Positions 42,794 to 51,432 of a stretch of 64,000 bases of DNA are shown here, in pieces; the stretch's first letter is position 1; each line of letters opens with the position of its first letter. Both the position numbers and the translations under genes were made by a program. Origin of the DNA: Streptomyces colonosanans (GTDB lineage: Bacteria > Actinomycetota > Actinomycetes > Streptomycetales > Streptomycetaceae); assembly GCF_001866645.1 (NCBI RefSeq), contig NZ_MLYP01000042.1, positions 62,001 to 126,000 on the forward strand, given 5' to 3'. The notes beneath the pieces were generated by a model. That model searched no databases. It saw only the letters and a list, made by a program, of their open reading frames with translations, and was not told the DNA's origin.

Positions 42794-43345
42794 GTGCAGC
42801 GTCAAGGCTCAAACGGCGGCAGCGCCGCGATCCGCGTCCGTGTGGCAGGAGGTGTCCTCCTCGTCGCACATCTCGCGTTCGTCGCCTGGATCACGCTGCG
42901 CCCGCTGGACGTGCCCTGGGTCAGACCCGCCAATCTGCACCCGTTCGCCGGCATCAGGGCCGATCTCGCACTGGGCTGGCCGGAGGCCGCCCGCCGCATC
43001 GGGGAGGGGCTCGCGCTGCTCGCGCCGCTCGGGGTGCTGCTGCCCCTGGCCGGCGGCCGGCTCGTCGTCTCGCCGCTCGCCTCGCTGGCCCGTACGGTCG
43101 CCGCGGGCACCCTGCTCTCCCTGGGGATCGAACTGCTGCAGACCGGGGTGCCCGGTCAGGTCGCGGACATCGACGCGGTGCTGCTCAACACGGTCGGGGT
43201 GGCACTGGCGCACCTTCTGGTCGTGCCCGCGGCCCGGGCCCGGCTGCGCCGCCGGGCCACGTCCAGGCAGCGGGCCGCGCTCCTCCGGGAGGACCTGTCT
43301 CAGGGGCGTCCCCCGACGATTCCCAGGGTCGGAATGGCCCCGTAG
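42794..43345 (+). CDS. VanZ-family membrane protein
   Basis: A 183-aa protein with about four membrane helices and the VanZ signature elements LNLHPF-like (ANLHPFAGI), LAPLGVLLPL, ELLQTGVPGQVADIDAVLLNTVGVALA, and a basic cytoplasmic tail. VanZ-type proteins are linked to low-level teicoplanin resistance, but in most genomes their role is unknown. The GTG start at 42794 is weakly supported by a ribosome site; a later start at about GTG 42839 would lose little. Confidence 0.8.
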   Translation: MQRQGSNGGSAAIRVRVAGGVLLVAHLAFVAWITLRPLDVPWVRPANLHPFAGIRADLALGWPEAARRIGEGLALLAPLGVLLPLAGGRLVVSPLASLARTVAAGTLLSLGIELLQTGVPGQVADIDAVLLNTVGVALAHLLVVPAARARLRRRATSRQRAALLREDLSQGRPPTIPRVGMAP

Positions 43346-43509
43346 AGGGACGCTTCGCGCCCTTCGTCTGCGTAGCGTGGAACACGTCGAGAGCGTCGAA
43401 GACACCGACACCATCGAAGACATCGAGATCGTCGGGGACATGACGCCGAGGCGACGTCCCGGCGCCCGCCGGGGCCATCACTCCACTCACGGTTCGCGAA
43501 GGAGCCACC

Positions 43510-43713
43510 ATGACCGCCCTTGCCCGCCCCACTCACGGACGGATGATCGGCGGAGTGTGCGCAGCGCTGGCACGGCGCTTCGGCACCTCCGCGACGACGA
43601 TGCGCGTGATCTTCCTGCTGTCGTGTCTGCTTCCCGGCCCACAGTTCCTGCTCTACATAGCGCTGTGGATCCTGTTCCCGTCGGAGGAGACGGCGGCGAA
43701 CCGGGCCTGGTGA
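43510..43713 (+). CDS. PspC-domain small membrane protein
   Basis: A 67-aa protein with the PspC fold: RMIGGVCAALARRFGTSATTMRVIF, then a hydrophobic helix (LLPGPQFLLYIALWILFP). PspC proteins are phage-shock/stress-related membrane proteins. An AAGGAG-like ribosome site (GAAGGAGCCACC) precedes the ATG. Followed by a strong hairpin. Confidence 0.9.
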   Translation: MTALARPTHGRMIGGVCAALARRFGTSATTMRVIFLLSCLLPGPQFLLYIALWILFPSEETAANRAW

Positions 43714-43758
43714 CGTCTCGCGCTCCGGTGCGGCGGCACGCCGGTACGCCGATATGCC

Positions 43759-43787
43759 GATGGGCGCCCCGGAGCGGGGCGCCCATC
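43759..43787. terminator. hairpin between pspC and the secreted-protein gene
   Basis: A perfect 12-bp stem (GATGGGCGCCCC at 43759-43770, complement at 43776-43787) with a 5-nt loop between convergent genes. Confidence 0.8.
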
Positions 43788-43809
43788 GACGTCGTACGGG
43801 CAGGTGGCG

Positions 43810-44148
43810 TCAGCCCAGCGGGATGCCGTTCACCGGCAGGCCGTGCGTGGGCAGCCCCTTGACCGGCAGTCCACCGAGCAGCCCGGCGGTCGGTTGGGTG
43901 ACGACCCTCTGCGCGGCGGGCCGGGCGGCGGTCACCGCCGTGCCGACCGCCTTCTGTCCCTGGCTGACCACCTCACCCGCGCCGGGCAGCACCTGGGCGA
44001 CGTTTCCCGGCGGCATCGCGTGGCGGGCGGTGTTCATCCCGGGGACGTCCGGCACGGCCGGGGCAGCGCCCGCGACGCCCGCGCCCGCGGCGGCGAAGGC
44101 GGCACCGAGAGCGGCGACACCGAGGGTCTTGGCAGCAGACTGCTTCAT
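43810..44148 (-). CDS. small secreted protein with short Gly-Leu-Pro repeats
   Basis: A 112-aa protein with a signal peptide (KQSAAKTLGVAALGAAFAAAGAGVAGAAP, cut after AGA/AAP near residue 29). Its C-terminus contains a run of GLP-V-G/N-G-L-P units (LLGGLPVKGLPTHGLPVNGIPLG). No known domain. Such small exported proteins are common in streptomycetes. It is convergent with pspC. Confidence 0.75.
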   Translation of the reverse strand: MKQSAAKTLGVAALGAAFAAAGAGVAGAAPAVPDVPGMNTARHAMPPGNVAQVLPGAGEVVSQGQKAVGTAVTAARPAAQRVVTQPTAGLLGGLPVKGLPTHGLPVNGIPLG

Positions 44149-44234
44149 GGCGAATGCGTCCTTGAATCCGATGACGGGAATATGAGCGGTCCAAAACCGT
44201 AAACACGCCGCGGCAGGCACCGCAAACGTCCCGC

Positions 44235-44263
44235 AGCGGCCGGGACATACGCTCCCGGCCGCT
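44235..44263 (-). terminator. hairpin terminator after add
   Basis: A perfect 11-bp stem (44235-44245 and 44253-44263, AGCGGCCGGGA and its complement) with a 7-nt loop, 15 nt beyond the add stop codon. Confidence 0.8.
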
Positions 44264-44278
44264 CGACAAGAGGACCCC

Positions 44279-45433
44279 TCAGTCTTCGGACGCCGCAAAA
44301 CCGCTGCTGGAAGCAGCCTGCCTGAACAGCCATTCGGATTTCAGTTCGGCATAACCGGGCTTGATGACGTCGTTGATCATCGCCAGTCGTTCATCGAAAG
44401 GAATGAATGCCGACTTCATGGCATTGACGGAGAACCACTGGAGGTCGTCGAGCGTATAGCCGAATGCCTCGACCAGGTGCTCGAATTCCCGGCTCATGCT
44501 GGTTCCCGACATCAGCCGGTTGTCGGTGTTCACCGTGGCACGGAAGTGCAGCCGCCGCAGCAGCCCGATGGGGTGGTCGGCGTACGACGCGGCGGCGCCG
44601 GTCTGCAGGTTGGAACTGGGGCACAGCTCCAGCGGGATGCGCTTGTCGCGCACGTACGAGGCGAGGCGCCCGAGTTCCACCGAGCCGTCCTCGAGGACCT
44701 GGATGTCGTCGATGATGCGCACCCCGTGCCCGAGCCGGTCGGCGCCGCACCACTGCAGGGCCTGCCAGATCGAGGGCAGCCCGAAGGCCTCGCCGGCGTG
44801 GATGGTGAAGTGGTTGTTCTCGCGCTTGAGGTACTCGAAGGCGTCGAGGTGCCGGGTGGGCGGGTAACCGGCCTCGGCACCGGCGATGTCGAAGCCGACG
44901 ACCCCCAGGTCCCGGTACCGGTTGGCGAGTTCGGCGATCTCCAGGGCGCGGGCCGCGTGCCGCATGGCGGTGAGCAGGGCACCCACACGGATGCGGTGGC
45001 CGTTCGCCCTCGCCCGCCGCTCGCCTTCCCTGAAGCCCTCGTTGACCGCCTCGACGACCTCTTCGAGGGCGAGCCCGCCCGCCAGATGCTGCTCGGGCGC
45101 GTACCGCACCTCGGCGTAGACGACCCCGTCCCCGGCGAGGTCCTCCGCGCACTCGGCCGCCACGCGCACCAGCGCCTCGCGGGTCTGCATCACGCCGACG
45201 GTGTGGGAGAAGGTTTCCAGGTACCGTTCCAGGGAGCCGGAGTCGGCGGCCTCGCGGAACCAGATGCCCAGCTTCTCCGGGTCGGCCTCGGGAAGGTGCG
45301 CATAGCCCGTCTGGCGGGCGAGTTCGACGATCGTGCCGGGGCGCAGCCCCCCGTCGAGATGGTCGTGCAACAGGACCTTGGGCGCCCGGCGGATCTGATC
45401 CCGGTTCGGGGTGTTCTGGTGCTGGCTCGTCAT
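44279..45433 (-). CDS. add: adenosine deaminase
   Basis: Deaminates adenosine and deoxyadenosine to inosine, providing the substrate for PNP. The 384-aa protein has the metal-binding HDH of LHDHLDGGL, the catalytic [14 protein letters not shown] and the NTDNRLMSG Asp motif. ATG 45433 gives the correct domain start. A TATGGT -10-like box ends 6 nt before it and the CTACGCGCGTAG operator overlaps the promoter, so the transcript is probably leaderless and regulated with the other nucleoside genes. Confidence 0.94.
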   Translation of the reverse strand: MTSQHQNTPNRDQIRRAPKVLLHDHLDGGLRPGTIVELARQTGYAHLPEADPEKLGIWFREAADSGSLERYLETFSHTVGVMQTREALVRVAAECAEDLAGDGVVYAEVRYAPEQHLAGGLALEEVVEAVNEGFREGERRARANGHRIRVGALLTAMRHAARALEIAELANRYRDLGVVGFDIAGAEAGYPPTRHLDAFEYLKRENNHFTIHAGEAFGLPSIWQALQWCGADRLGHGVRIIDDIQVLEDGSVELGRLASYVRDKRIPLELCPSSNLQTGAAASYADHPIGLLRRLHFRATVNTDNRLMSGTSMSREFEHLVEAFGYTLDDLQWFSVNAMKSAFIPFDERLAMINDVIKPGYAELKSEWLFRQAASSSGFAASED

Positions 45434-45449
45434 TTTCGCACCATAGCCC

Positions 45450-45461
45450 CTACGCGCGTAG
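45450..45461. promoter_or_regulatory. CTACGCGCGTAG operator, add
   Basis: A perfect palindrome. On the minus strand it ends 4 nt before the TATGGT box (45445-45440), and the ATG is 16 nt from the operator. Confidence 0.8.
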
Positions 45462-45545
45462 AACTTCAGGTGCGGCAAAGCGTCGATATCCAAAGGTGAT
45501 CCACCGGACGGTTTCGTATCCGGTCGCTTCTGACACTGTTCTGCT

Positions 45546-46307
45546 ATGGCACACCAAGCGACGCCGGTTCGCAGGGCCCGGCTGGGAAGAGCACTCGGCC
45601 CGGAGCCGACGGCGGTGAGCGGTGCGGTGCTGCTGCTCCCGGGCGGCGACCGGGTCTCCACCCGCAGACCGTCCCCCTTGATGGCGACCGCCTCCGTCCG
45701 TGCGCTGGGCCGCCACCTGGCGCGCGCGGGGCGGCGTGACGGCCTGGTCAGCCATGTGGTGCACTACCGGTACCGGGGCTGGAACGACGACGAGGCGCAT
45801 CTGGTGCACGACGCCACCTGGGCCGCCGACGAGGTCGTACGGCGCTACGGGGACGTGCCGGTGTGTCTCGTCGGCCGGGACATGGGCGGCCGGGCGGCGC
45901 TGCATGCGGCCGGCCACTCGGCCGTCACCTCGGTTCTGGCGCTGGCGCCCTGGCTTCCCGAGAACGACAGGGCGGCGTCGTCCGAACCGGTGAAGCAACT
46001 CAGCGGCCGGCAGGTGATGATCGTGCACGGCACGAACGACGGGCGTACGGACCCCGAGCTGTCGTTCCGGCTGGCGGCGCGCGCGAAGAAGGCTAACCGC
46101 GACATCTGCCGCTTCGAAGCGCACTCCGACGGGCACGGGTTGCACCACTACCGGTCCGAAGTGCACGCGCTGGCCGAGGACTTCGTGATGGGAACGCTGT
46201 TCGGGCGGGCCTTCTCCCGGCCGGTGACGGACGCGCTTGCGGCCCCGCCCCCGCTGGGGTTGCGGATGCCGTTGGCGGCGGGGTTCGGGCGGTCGCTCAG
46301 GAAGTGA
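45546..46307 (+). CDS. alpha/beta-hydrolase family protein
   Basis: A 253-aa protein of the dienelactone-hydrolase-like alpha/beta fold: LLLPGGD early turn, nucleophile elbow GRDMGGR, an Asp-containing HGTNDGRTD loop and a final His in SDGHGLHH. At the elbow the usual Ser of GxSxG is Asp, so it would use an aspartate nucleophile or be non-hydrolytic. The substrate is unknown. It starts at ATG 45546 and is divergent from add. Confidence 0.8.
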   Translation: MAHQATPVRRARLGRALGPEPTAVSGAVLLLPGGDRVSTRRPSPLMATASVRALGRHLARAGRRDGLVSHVVHYRYRGWNDDEAHLVHDATWAADEVVRRYGDVPVCLVGRDMGGRAALHAAGHSAVTSVLALAPWLPENDRAASSEPVKQLSGRQVMIVHGTNDGRTDPELSFRLAARAKKANRDICRFEAHSDGHGLHHYRSEVHALAEDFVMGTLFGRAFSRPVTDALAAPPPLGLRMPLAAGFGRSLRK

Positions 46308-46395
46308 GGGGAACGCCCTTCGCCGGGGCGCGGGGCTGCGGTGGCAGCATTCGGCTGAGCCGTGCGGGCGCGATCGGCCGGCCACGGCCCGCCCG

Positions 46396-47346
46396 TCAAT
46401 CGGGCAGAAGCCGCCCCCTCCGCGACAACAGGAACCTCTTGAACGCCGCCACCGGCGGCGTGTCGACGTGGCCCTCCAACCACGCCACCCCGATCTCCCG
46501 CACCGCTCGCGGCGCGGTGACCGTCAGTTCCACGACACCGGGGCGCGGTACGGCGGGCGGCGGCAGCAGCGCCACGCCGAGCCCCGCCGCGACCAGGCCG
46601 CGCAGCGTCTCCGCCTCCTCGCCCTCGAAGGCGATGCGCGGGGCGAACCCGGCCTTGCGGCACAGGTCGTCGGTGATGCGCCGCAGTCCGTAGCCGGGTT
46701 CGAGGGTCACGAAGGTCTCGTCGGCGGCTTCGGCGAGGCGGATGCGCCTGCGGCCCGCGAGCCGGTGGTCGGCGGGGACGACGAGCCGCAGCTTCTGCTC
46801 GTCGAGGCGGCGGGCGACCAGGTCCGGGGCGTCGGGCACCGGGGAGGTCAGGCACAGGTCCAGCTCCCCCGCCCGCAGCTTCTCGAGCATCGCCTCCCCG
46901 TAGTTCTGCACGAGGCTGAAGCGGACGCGCGGGTGGTCGGCGCGGAAGGCGTGGATCAGTCCGGGCACGGTCTCGGCGCCCATCGTGTGCGGGAAGCCGA
47001 AGGTGACCTTGCCGGCGGCCGGGTCGACGTCCGCGCGTGCCTCCTCGGCGGCCCGCTCGATCTCCGCGAGGGCGCGCTCGACGGAGGCGAGGAACGTACG
47101 GCCGACCGGGGTGAGCGAGACCGTCCGGCCGCGGCGGGCGAAGAGCTCGACGCCCAGGTCCTCTTCGAGCCGGACGAGCGCACGGGACAGGGTGGACTGC
47201 GGGACCTGCATCTCCTGGGCGGCGCGCGTGACGTGTTCGGTCCGGGCGACTCCGGCGAAGTACGCCAGCCGCGGCGCGAGCAGCGCGACGACGTCTTCTG
47301 TGTCACCGGACGGTGACAGGCGAGCGGCTGACCTCTGCTGATGCAT
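46396..47346 (-). CDS. LysR-family transcriptional regulator
   Basis: A 316-aa LysR regulator: an N-terminal winged helix-turn-helix (about 20-80; TRAAQEMQVPQSTLSRALVRLEEDLGVELFAR) and a co-inducer-binding domain (VTFGFPHTMGAETVPGLI onward). The neighbouring divergent MFS gene is its probable target, the classic arrangement. The start ATG 47346 (MHQQRSAARL) is the best of several; the open frame extends 13 codons upstream. The intergenic region carries inverted repeats that could be its binding site. Confidence 0.9.
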   Translation of the reverse strand: MHQQRSAARLSPSGDTEDVVALLAPRLAYFAGVARTEHVTRAAQEMQVPQSTLSRALVRLEEDLGVELFARRGRTVSLTPVGRTFLASVERALAEIERAAEEARADVDPAAGKVTFGFPHTMGAETVPGLIHAFRADHPRVRFSLVQNYGEAMLEKLRAGELDLCLTSPVPDAPDLVARRLDEQKLRLVVPADHRLAGRRRIRLAEAADETFVTLEPGYGLRRITDDLCRKAGFAPRIAFEGEEAETLRGLVAAGLGVALLPPPAVPRPGVVELTVTAPRAVREIGVAWLEGHVDTPPVAAFKRFLLSRRGRLLPD

Positions 47347-47393
47347 CACAGGAACAATTATGAGGTTTCTGTGCATTGGACGCATGAGCAGAG
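47333..47393. promoter_or_regulatory. inverted repeat between lysR and MFS genes
   Basis: Outer arms CTCTGCTGATGC (47333-47344) and GCATGAGCAGAG (47382-47393) are complementary at 11 of 12 positions. Inside them, ATGCATCACAGGAAC and GTTTCTGTGCAT form a second imperfect dyad. The region spans the start of lysR and the MFS promoter; likely the LysR operator. Confidence 0.55.
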
Positions 47394-47411
47394 TGTCCGT
47401 ACGTTCGAAGC

Positions 47412-48677
47412 ATGCCTGCCGCCGATACCGGGGCGTCCACCATCGTGGGCGCCGACCCCGTCACCGTCCCCGACTCCCGTATGACCCCGGGCGACCCCGG
47501 CTACCGCCGGATGAGTCTCGCCCTCTTCCTGGCGGGGGTCGCGACCTTCGCCCTCCTCTACTCCACGCAGGCCCTGCTGCCGCTCGTCTCCCACGACTTC
47601 GGGGCGACGGCGAGCGCGGCGAGCTGGACGGTGTCGGGCGCGACCGGTGCGCTGGCGCTGTTCGTCCTCCCCATGAGCGCGCTGTCCGAGCGCTTCGGGC
47701 GGCGCACGCTGATGACGGCGTCGCTGGCAGTGGCGGTGACCGTCGGTCTCCTGGTCCCCTTCGCCCCGTCGCTGGGCGCACTGATCGCGCTGCGGGCCGT
47801 CCAGGGCGCGGCCCTCGCGGGCCTGCCCGCGTCGGCGACCGCGTATCTGGCGGAGGAGGTCAGCCCGAGGGCCCTGATCACGGCGATCGGCCTGTTCGTG
47901 GCCGGCAACAGCGTCGGCGGGATGAGCGGCCGGATCATCACCGGCTGGGTCGCACAGGAGTGGGGCTGGCGGGTGGCCGTGGGCACCGTCGGCGTGATCG
48001 CGGTCGGCTGCGCGGTGGCCTTCCGCCTCCTGCTGCCTGCGCCGCGGCACTTCGAGCCGGGCTCACTGCGCCCGCGCGTCCTGGCCCGCTCGGTCCGCGA
48101 CCACCTCGCCAATCCGCTGCTGCGCCGGCTGTACGCGATCGGCGCGCTGTTCATGATGGTGTTCGGCGGCGTCTACACGGTGATCGGCTACCGCCTCACC
48201 GAAGCGCCGTTCTCCCTGCCACAGGGCATCATCGGCTCGATCTTCCTGGTGTACCTGGTGGGCACGGTGTCGGCGTCGACCGCGGGCAGGCTGGTGGGCC
48301 GTCTGGGCCGCCGCGGTGCGCTCTACCTGGCGGGCGGCACGACGACGGCGGGCCTGCTGGTGTCGCTGGCGCCCTGGCTGCCGCTGGTGCTGCTGGGCCT
48401 GGTCCTGATCACGGCGGGCTTCTTCGCTGGCCACGCGGTCGCGTCGTCGGCGGTCAGCCACACGGCGAAGCAGGGCCGCGCCCAGGCCTCCGCGCTCTAC
48501 CAGTCGTCGTACTACATCGGCTCCAGCGCGGGCAGCACCCTCGGCGCGGTCGCCTTCCACTCGGGCGGCTGGGCGGGAACGGTGGCCATGGGCCTGCTGG
48601 CGGTGCTCGGCGTCGTGACGATCACGGTGCTGGGGTCGCGGGCGGCGCGGGCCGAGCGGTGGCTCGTGACGGCCTGA
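47412..48677 (+). CDS. MFS transporter
   Basis: A 421-aa major facilitator with about 12 helices. The loop 2-3 sequence ALSERFGRRTLM fits the MFS motif A, and a second copy lies at RLVGRLGRRGALYL after helix 8. The protein resembles the drug/YnfM-type exporter subfamily. It is divergent from, and probably controlled by, the adjacent LysR regulator. Substrate unknown. Confidence 0.9.
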   Translation: MPAADTGASTIVGADPVTVPDSRMTPGDPGYRRMSLALFLAGVATFALLYSTQALLPLVSHDFGATASAASWTVSGATGALALFVLPMSALSERFGRRTLMTASLAVAVTVGLLVPFAPSLGALIALRAVQGAALAGLPASATAYLAEEVSPRALITAIGLFVAGNSVGGMSGRIITGWVAQEWGWRVAVGTVGVIAVGCAVAFRLLLPAPRHFEPGSLRPRVLARSVRDHLANPLLRRLYAIGALFMMVFGGVYTVIGYRLTEAPFSLPQGIIGSIFLVYLVGTVSASTAGRLVGRLGRRGALYLAGGTTTAGLLVSLAPWLPLVLLGLVLITAGFFAGHAVASSAVSHTAKQGRAQASALYQSSYYIGSSAGSTLGAVAFHSGGWAGTVAMGLLAVLGVVTITVLGSRAARAERWLVTA

Positions 48678-48709
48678 GTACCGGACAAGTTCCCCCTGGT
48701 CGGCGCCCG

Positions 48710-48732
48710 TTGTCAGTGGTCGCGTATAGCGT
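48710..48732 (+). promoter_or_regulatory. RecA-independent DNA-damage-type promoter, second beta clamp
   Basis: TTGTCAGTG, 8 bases, TAGCGT: an exact fit to TTGTCRGTG-N8-TAnnnT. The first usable ATG is 36 nt downstream. Confidence 0.75.
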
Positions 48733-48767
48733 CCGCGCCACAACTGGGCCGAGCAGGGGGTTTGTGC

Positions 48768-49901
48768 ATGCAGTTCCGGATCGACCGCGGAGTCCTCGCC
48801 GAGGCCGTGGGGTGGGCGGCCCGTGTACTGCCCACGCGGACACCGGTGCCGGTGCTGGGCGGGCTGCTGCTGGAAGCGACGGACGGACGGCTGAGCGTCT
48901 CGGGGTTCGACCTCGAGACAGCGGCGCGTATCGAGACCGAGGCCGAGACGACGGCGGACGGACAGGTGGTCGTCCTCGGGCGCAGACTGCTGGACATCTG
49001 CCGGGTCCTGCCCGACGGGCCGGTGAGCTGCGGCCTGGAGGGGACCCGGTTCACGGTGGAGGCCGGCGGCACAAGCTTCGGGCTCTCGACGCTGCCGCGG
49101 GAGGACTACCCGACGCTGCCGGCGGCGCCGCAGCCGTACGCGAGCGTGGACGCCGCCGCCTTCGCGACCGCCGTCGGACAGGTCGTCCTGGCCGCCGGAC
49201 GCGACGACACCCTTCCCGCACTGACCGGTGTACAGCTGTGCCTGGACGGCGACACGATGACGCTGGCCGCGTCGGACCGCTATCGGTACGCCGTACGGCA
49301 GTTGGAGTGGAAGCGTGAGGCCGCGGCCGACGACAGGGTGGAGGCGTTGCTGCCCGCGCGCCGGCTGTTCGACGTGGCACGGTCGCTGGCCCGCTCCGGC
49401 CGGGTGCGCATCGGACTGGCCGGGGGACTGATCGGCTTCGACGGGGGCGACATACGGGCGACGGTGCGGCTGCTGGAGGGACGGCTGCCGCGGTACGGGT
49501 CGCTGTTCGACATGGCGGGAGCCGCGGTCGCCGAAGTGGCCTGCGAGGCGCTGACGGAGGCCGTGCGGCGGGTCGCGGTGGTCGCGGAGGCGAACAGTCC
49601 GGTGCGGCTGGACTTCACGTCCGGCGGATCGGTGCTGCTGCGGGCCGGCTACGGGGACGACGTCGCCGCACAGCGGGTGCCTGCCGCGCTGAGCGGTGCG
49701 GAGGAGGTGAACGTGGCCTTCAATCCGGGGTACTTGCTGGACGCCCTGGGCTCCTTCGAGTCGCCGCGCGTGCGGATGGAACTGCTGGGGGCGGGCCAGC
49801 GGGCGCTGCTCACCGGACTGGGGCGCGTCGAAGCCGGCGACGGAGGCGGGGCGCACGCCGTCCACCAGCATTTGCTCATTGCGGTGAGACAACTGGTCTG
49901 A
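48768..49901 (+). CDS. DnaN-like sliding clamp paralogue
   Basis: A 377-aa protein with the three-domain beta clamp pattern: FRIDRGVLAEAVGWAARVLP, a second domain starting at VDAAAFATAVGQVVLAAGRDDTLPALTGVQL, and a third from ACEALTEAVRRVAVVAEANSPVRLDF. The C-terminus ends in HQHLLIAVRQLV rather than the M-P-M-R-like end of the replicative clamp. This is not the dnaA-dnaN-recF locus, so it is an extra clamp. A damage-type promoter precedes it. I infer a role in repair or translesion synthesis. The start ATG 48768 (MQFRID) is preferred to TTG 48762. Confidence 0.88.
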   Translation: MQFRIDRGVLAEAVGWAARVLPTRTPVPVLGGLLLEATDGRLSVSGFDLETAARIETEAETTADGQVVVLGRRLLDICRVLPDGPVSCGLEGTRFTVEAGGTSFGLSTLPREDYPTLPAAPQPYASVDAAAFATAVGQVVLAAGRDDTLPALTGVQLCLDGDTMTLAASDRYRYAVRQLEWKREAAADDRVEALLPARRLFDVARSLARSGRVRIGLAGGLIGFDGGDIRATVRLLEGRLPRYGSLFDMAGAAVAEVACEALTEAVRRVAVVAEANSPVRLDFTSGGSVLLRAGYGDDVAAQRVPAALSGAEEVNVAFNPGYLLDALGSFESPRVRMELLGAGQRALLTGLGRVEAGDGGGAHAVHQHLLIAVRQLV

Positions 49902-49929
49902 GCTGGGCTTTCCCTCACCTTCCGGGCCG

Positions 49930-49952
49930 TTGTCAGTGGCCTGCGGTAGCTT
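49930..49952 (+). promoter_or_regulatory. RecA-independent DNA-damage-type promoter, ECF sigma gene
   Basis: TTGTCAGTG, 8 bases, TAGCTT: again a full match to the motif. The sequence just before it (CCGTTGTCAGTGG) matches the clamp promoter as well. The start codon is 57 nt downstream. Confidence 0.75.
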
Positions 49953-50009
49953 CCGAGGTGCTGGGGCGCGACAGCGCGCCGGACAAAGCGGCCACAGAGT
50001 GGGTGAACC

Positions 50010-51026
50010 ATGGGTGACGGCACGGCGACGGTGGACGACCTCGATGTCCGGCTGGAGAAGCACCGGGTCGAACTGACGGGGTACTGCTACCGCATGCTCG
50101 GGTCCTCCTTCGAGGCCGAGGACGCGGTGCAGGACACGATGGTCCGCGCCTGGCGGAGCTACGAGAAGTTCGAGGGCCGCTCCTCGCTCCGCTCCTGGCT
50201 GTACCGGATCGCGACCAATGTCTGTCTGGACATGCTGAACGCGGGCAACAAGCGTGCCCGCCCGGTGGATCTGACCGACTCCACCCCGCTGGCCCAGGCC
50301 GCCCTTTCCCCCCGCCCGGACAGCACCTGGCTGGAGCCGATGCCGGATGCCCGTGTACTGCCGTCCGTGAGCGACCCGGAGGAGGCCGCGGTGGCGAAGG
50401 AGTCGGTGCGGCTCGCGTTCATGGCCGCCCTGCAGCAACTGCCGCCCAAGCAGCGTGCGGTGCTCATCCTGCGCGAGGTGCTGGCCTGGAAGGCGAGCGA
50501 GGTCGCCGAACTGCTCGGCGCCTCGGTCGCCTCGGTCAACAGCGCACTGCAGCGGGCCCGCGCGACGCTGGCCGAGAAGGGCGGGGAAAATGCCGACGCC
50601 GCCGTCCTCGACCCCCTCGACGAGGAGCAGCAAAAGCTCCTGGAGCGCTATGTGGCGGCCTTCGAGGGGTACGACATGACGGCGCTGACGGCCCTGCTGC
50701 ACGAGGACGCGGTGATGACGATGCCGCCGTTCGACCTGTGGCTGCGCGGTACGCCGGACATCACCGGGTTCATGACCACGCTCGGTTCCGCCTGCGAGGG
50801 CTCGCGCCTGGTGCCCGTCGCGGTCAACGGCCTGCCGGGCTTCGCCCAGTACAAGCCGGACCCGGACACGGGCGGCTTCACGGCGTGGGCGGTCCAGGTC
50901 CTGGAGATATCAGACGGCCGACTCACCGGGTTCCACTTCTTCCTCGACACCGAGCGCTGGTTCCCGCTGTTCGACCTGCCCCTCCAGCTCGAAGGAGAGG
51001 CCGACCAGGTTCAGCAGGGCGCCTAG
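50010..51026 (+). CDS. ECF sigma factor with C-terminal SnoaL-like domain (SigG/SigJ type)
   Basis: A 338-aa sigma factor: region 2 (YCYRMLGSSFEAEDAVQDTMVRAWRSYEKFEGRSSLRSWLYRI), region 4 (LPPKQRAVLILREVLAWKASEVAELLGASVASVNSALQRAR), then an NTF2/SnoaL-like domain of about 120 residues (LLERYVAAFEGYDMTALTALLHEDAVMTMPPF onward). ECF factors with such extensions regulate themselves through the extra domain rather than an anti-sigma. The mycobacterial counterpart SigG is damage-induced, which agrees with the promoter seen here. Its 3' end overlaps the convergent STAS gene. Confidence 0.9.
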   Translation: MGDGTATVDDLDVRLEKHRVELTGYCYRMLGSSFEAEDAVQDTMVRAWRSYEKFEGRSSLRSWLYRIATNVCLDMLNAGNKRARPVDLTDSTPLAQAALSPRPDSTWLEPMPDARVLPSVSDPEEAAVAKESVRLAFMAALQQLPPKQRAVLILREVLAWKASEVAELLGASVASVNSALQRARATLAEKGGENADAAVLDPLDEEQQKLLERYVAAFEGYDMTALTALLHEDAVMTMPPFDLWLRGTPDITGFMTTLGSACEGSRLVPVAVNGLPGFAQYKPDPDTGGFTAWAVQVLEISDGRLTGFHFFLDTERWFPLFDLPLQLEGEADQVQQGA

Positions 51027-51296
51027 CGCGAGGTCGGGGTCGCGCAGCAGTATGCGGCCCCCGGCCCGCCTCGCGGCGAGCTGCAGCCGTGCCAGCAGGT
51101 CGACGGCGCCCAGACCCGGCGGTCCCAGCCCACCCACGTCGCACACCACGGCCCCGGCCCGGGTCGCCTCCAGCAGCCCGCGTACGTCGTCGCACATCCC
51201 CCTCACCTCCTCCCGGGTGACGGGGCCGGCGAGTACGAGCACAGCGGGTGTCATGTCCTCCACGATCCGTAGACCGTCCGCCAGCGCGCAATTCAT
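50910..51296 (-). CDS. STAS-domain protein (anti-sigma antagonist-like)
   Basis: A 128-aa protein with a STAS fold: LVLAGPVTREEVRGMCDDVRGLLE, VVCDVGGLGPPGLGAVDLLARLQLAARRAGGRI, and an ILLRDPDLALGALLNLVGL helix. The usual phosphorylatable Ser in the D-x-S/T-x-G turn is replaced (DVGGLG), so it may bind a lipid or partner without phospho-control. Its last 39 codons lie antisense over the end of the sigma gene (117 nt overlap), which is unusual. I keep it because the domain is clear and complete. Confidence 0.75.
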   Translation of the reverse strand: MNCALADGLRIVEDMTPAVLVLAGPVTREEVRGMCDDVRGLLEATRAGAVVCDVGGLGPPGLGAVDLLARLQLAARRAGGRILLRDPDLALGALLNLVGLSFELEGQVEQREPALGVEEEVEPGESAV

Positions 51297-51432
51297 CGGT
51301 GCGCGGGGGCCTGCACGCCCCCGCGGAGATCACATTGACCCGCTCGCCTCCTTCCCCGGAAGGTGGCTGTATGCCCCACGGATCGCCACCGCCTTGGACA
51401 CCCGACGACCTCCTGCCCGCCAAGGAGGCCGC

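Noticed and set aside
44510-44545. TTGTCGGTG inside add (plus strand, 44519 onward) as another damage promoter
   Set aside because: No TAnnnT at the required distance, and it is inside a coding region.
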